Assembly (NCBI GenBank): GCA_964412405.1
Contig: CAYPOB010000041.1
Coordinates: forward strand, 1-7,063
Direction of reading: 5' to 3'
Origin: JAJOKI01 sp964412405
GTDB lineage: Archaea > Halobacteriota > UBA148 > JAJOKI01
Length of the DNA stretch: 7,063 bases
Made by a program: the position numbers and the translations under genes. The notes beneath the pieces are model-generated. The model saw only the letters and a list, made by a program, of their open reading frames with translations, was not told where the DNA came from and ran no database searches. The first letter of the stretch is position 1; the number at the start of each line of letters is the position of its first letter. Below are positions 5,586 to 7,063 of the stretch, piece by piece.

Positions 5586-5615
5586 AGTATACTATTTATA
5601 TATACTGTATTACAG
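5586..5615 (+). promoter_or_regulatory. Promoter and probable autoregulatory operator of the toxin-antitoxin pair
   Basis: The TATA box TTTATATATA (5595-5604) lies inside an inverted repeat, AGTATA (5586-5591) and TATACT (5601-5606), and a second one, CTGTA-T-TACAG (5605-5615), follows directly. Ribbon-helix-helix antitoxins typically bind such palindromes to repress their own operon. Translation of the antitoxin would start at 5625, with GGTGA (5615-5619) 5 nt before the ATG. The TATA spacing gives a start site very near 5625; an earlier AT-rich element at 5581-5589 would give a short leader that includes the GGTGA. Confidence 0.55.
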
Positions 5616-5624
5616 GTGACTTGA

Positions 5625-5933
5625 ATGGGACAATTAATATCGGTGAGGTTGTCTAAGGACGTTCACACCGAACTAGAGCGCCTCTCAAAAACAGAGGACA
5701 AAGACAAATCAGTGATAATAAGGGAACTATTAGCCAGAGGAATCAAAGAGAGGAGATTGGATAAAGCCATCGAGCTATACCGCCAGGGAAAAATCACCCT
5801 CTGGAAAGCAGCAAGGACAGCAGACATATCCCTCTGGAAAATAATCGAGGTTCTCAGGGAAAAGCATGTCGAACTTCAATACGGGCCAGAGGAACTCAGA
5901 GAAGACCTAAAAGCCTTAGAGGAGTCACCTTGA
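5625..5933 (+). CDS. Antitoxin, RHH N-terminus with UPF0175-like C-terminal part
   Basis: This 102-residue protein is the likely antitoxin of the following PIN-like toxin. Residues 1-40 fit a ribbon-helix-helix DNA-binding domain: strand LISVRLS (4-10), helix with HTELERLSK, then the DKSVIIRELLARGIKERR helix. Residues 45-70 carry the AIELYRQGKITLWKAARTA pattern and SLWKIIEVL, typical of UPF0175 antitoxins, a region that resembles a helix-turn-helix. The acidic tail (EELREDLKALEES) probably contacts the toxin. The antitoxin would neutralise the toxin and repress the operon at the palindromes upstream. It overlaps the toxin gene by 4 nt (TTGA), a sign of coupled translation. Confidence 0.88.
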   Translation: MGQLISVRLSKDVHTELERLSKTEDKDKSVIIRELLARGIKERRLDKAIELYRQGKITLWKAARTADISLWKIIEVLREKHVELQYGPEELREDLKALEESP

Positions 5934-6442
5934 GAGTAGTTTCTAACTCAACTCCCTTGATATATCTAGCCAAGACGAACAAACTATCATTGTTAAGAGA
6001 GGTTTTCAAAACAGTTATCATCCCAGCCGAGGTTTTCAATGAAGTAGTAGTAAGGGGGAGAAAGGAAGGTTATTCTGAGGTTATCGCAATAGAAGAAGCA
6101 ATACTAGGCAAATGGTTGCAGGTCAAAGACACAAAAGTTGACCATAAACTCCTTGAGATCGCTAGAGAGATCGATAGGGGCGAGGTCGAAGCTATCTCTC
6201 TGGGCAGAAATATAAAAGCGGACTTGATCTTGATCGATGATGCCGCTGGGCGAAAGATAGCCGAGAGCCTCGGGCTGAATGCAAAGGGAACCCTATACGT
6301 GATTCTACGTGGATTGAAGAAAAATGTGCTCTCAAAAAAAGAGGCAAAAGACTACATTCTCGATCTGGCCTCATCGGGATTTAGATTATCGCCTGAGGTT
6401 CTTGGAGGAGTTCTAAGGGAAATTGAAAAAATGAGTGATTAA
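5930..6442 (+). CDS. PIN-like toxin, DUF3368 family (VapC-related)
   Basis: This 170-residue protein belongs to the PIN-like nucleases regularly paired with UPF0175 antitoxins. The start is TTG at 5930, overlapping the antitoxin stop, with GGAG (5921-5924) 5 nt before it. The N-terminal strand reads VVSNSTPLIYLAK; PIN domains normally have Asp where Asn6 stands, but DUF3368 proteins often have Asn or Asp there. Other candidate acidic residues are Glu38 (AEVFNEVV), Glu85 or Glu87 (DRGEVEAISLG) and Asp103-Asp104 (LILIDDAAGRKIA). The C-terminal LGLNAKGTLYVILRGLKKNVLS segment is characteristic of the family. The expected activity is metal-dependent RNA cleavage held in check by the antitoxin; whether this copy is active cannot be told. 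Confidence 0.88.
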   Translation: MRVVSNSTPLIYLAKTNKLSLLREVFKTVIIPAEVFNEVVVRGRKEGYSEVIAIEEAILGKWLQVKDTKVDHKLLEIAREIDRGEVEAISLGRNIKADLILIDDAAGRKIAESLGLNAKGTLYVILRGLKKNVLSKKEAKDYILDLASSGFRLSPEVLGGVLREIEKMSD

Positions 6443-6458
6443 CTAGCTAAATAACAAA

Positions 6459-6466
6459 ATTTATTC
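6459..6466 (+). promoter_or_regulatory. Possible TATA box for cofD
   Basis: ATTTATTC lies in the 81-nt gap between the toxin gene and cofD and would place transcription initiation near 6488, giving a leader of about 35 nt that includes the GGAGGT ribosome binding site at 6511-6516. Confidence 0.35.
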
Positions 6467-6523
6467 AAATTGCGAAGGATGTATTTCTTTGACATTGCCG
6501 AGCGCCCCATGGAGGTCAAAATC

Positions 6524-7063
6524 ATGATTATACTCTCTGGTGGAACTGGAACCCCCAAATTGTTGAATGGTTTGAAGCGAATAATCCCTCAAGAAGATAT
6601 AACTACGATCGTGAACACTGCCGAGGATCGGTGGATTTCGGGCAACCTGGTCTGCCCTGATATCGACACCGTTCTATATACATTCGCAGATCTGATCGAT
6701 GAGAGCCAATGGTGGGGCATAAGGGACGATATGTTCTACACGCATGAAGCGCTGAAAAAATTAGGATATCATGAATCGATGAAATTGGGAGATCAAGATA
6801 GGGCGACGCACATCCTTCGCTCTGAGCTAATCAGAGATGGTTTCACACTGACTCAGTCCACAGATGAGTTGAGATCATCGTACGGAATTAAGGCCAAGAT
6901 ATTGCCGATGAGCGATGACCCTGTGACGACGATGATTCTTACACCAGAAGGAGAGATGCATTTCCAGGATTTCTGGATAACACATAATGGAAAACCAGAG
7001 GTGTTGGACGTCAGATTTGACGGCCTTGATAAAGCAGAGCCGACACCAGAGGTGATGAATGCG
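6524..7063 (+). CDS. cofD: 2-phospho-L-lactate transferase CofD, N-terminal part (continues beyond the window)
   Basis: CofD joins the activated phospholactate (or related) moiety of a guanylyl diphosphate compound (LPPG) to the deazaflavin FO, giving F420-0, the step before polyglutamylation in coenzyme F420 synthesis. The first 180 residues are present, of about 300 usual, and the frame is open to the window edge. Diagnostic segments are SGGTGTPKLLNGL (residues 5-17), VNTAEDRWISGNLVCPDIDT, QWWGIRDD, LGDQDRATHI, ILPMSDDPV and MHFQDFWI. The ATG at 6524 is chosen because GGAGGT lies 7 nt before it; an in-frame ATG at 6509 would add five residues but lacks a ribosome binding site. The gene marks an F420-dependent organism and, with the archaeal promoters, points to a methanogen-type euryarchaeon. 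Confidence 0.96.
   Translation, partial: MIILSGGTGTPKLLNGLKRIIPQEDITTIVNTAEDRWISGNLVCPDIDTVLYTFADLIDESQWWGIRDDMFYTHEALKKLGYHESMKLGDQDRATHILRSELIRDGFTLTQSTDELRSSYGIKAKILPMSDDPVTTMILTPEGEMHFQDFWITHNGKPEVLDVRFDGLDKAEPTPEVMNA

Noticed and set aside
6509..6523. Earlier cofD start at ATG 6509
   Set aside because: It has no ribosome binding site, and it would place the GGAGGT within the coding region instead of 7 nt before the ATG at 6524.

Overview
The window comes from an archaeon, most likely an F420-using methanogen or methane-oxidising euryarchaeon. The 3' end carries the first 180 codons of cofD (F420 biosynthesis). Several genes have archaeal-type TATA boxes about 25-30 nt upstream of leaderless or short-leader starts, and the anaerobic oxygen-defence proteins (rubrerythrin, desulfoferrodoxin-type superoxide reductase) fit a strict anaerobe. 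The exact taxon cannot be read from the sequence.

Region 1 (1-2440, + strand) is a tightly packed redox and oxidative-stress cluster: the 3' part of rubrerythrin, a 42-codon small ORF, a YruB-type mini-glutaredoxin, a short-chain dehydrogenase, a two-centre desulfoferrodoxin, a Cys-rich zinc-ribbon protein and a 34-aa RCKP-type rubredoxin-like protein, closed by a hairpin/T-tract terminator. A plausible reading is peroxide reduction by rubrerythrin and superoxide reduction by Dfx, with the small rubredoxin-like proteins and glutaredoxin as carriers or thiol partners.

Region 2 (2457-3933, - strand) holds an HD-domain dNTPase-like phosphohydrolase with its own leaderless promoter and, upstream of it, a 71-aa two-helix membrane protein resembling DUF2065/YjeT.

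Region 3 (4083-5372, +) is a divergent, leaderless coiled-coil protein of unknown function. Its 3' end runs into a truncated RelE-type toxin remnant (5344-5502, with possible residual similarity to about 5520).

Region 4 (5586-6442, +) is a toxin-antitoxin pair: an RHH/UPF0175-type antitoxin overlapping a DUF3368 PIN-like toxin by 4 nt, with palindromes over the promoter that look like an autoregulatory operator. cofD follows.

The most notable observation is that two unrelated small genes, one on each strand, have an excellent Shine-Dalgarno sequence correctly spaced before ATA where ATG would be expected. They may use AUA initiation, may each carry a G-to-A change, or may have other explanations. 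The hidden RelE remnant and the small ORF between rubrerythrin and glutaredoxin are further features that a length-limited gene call would miss.
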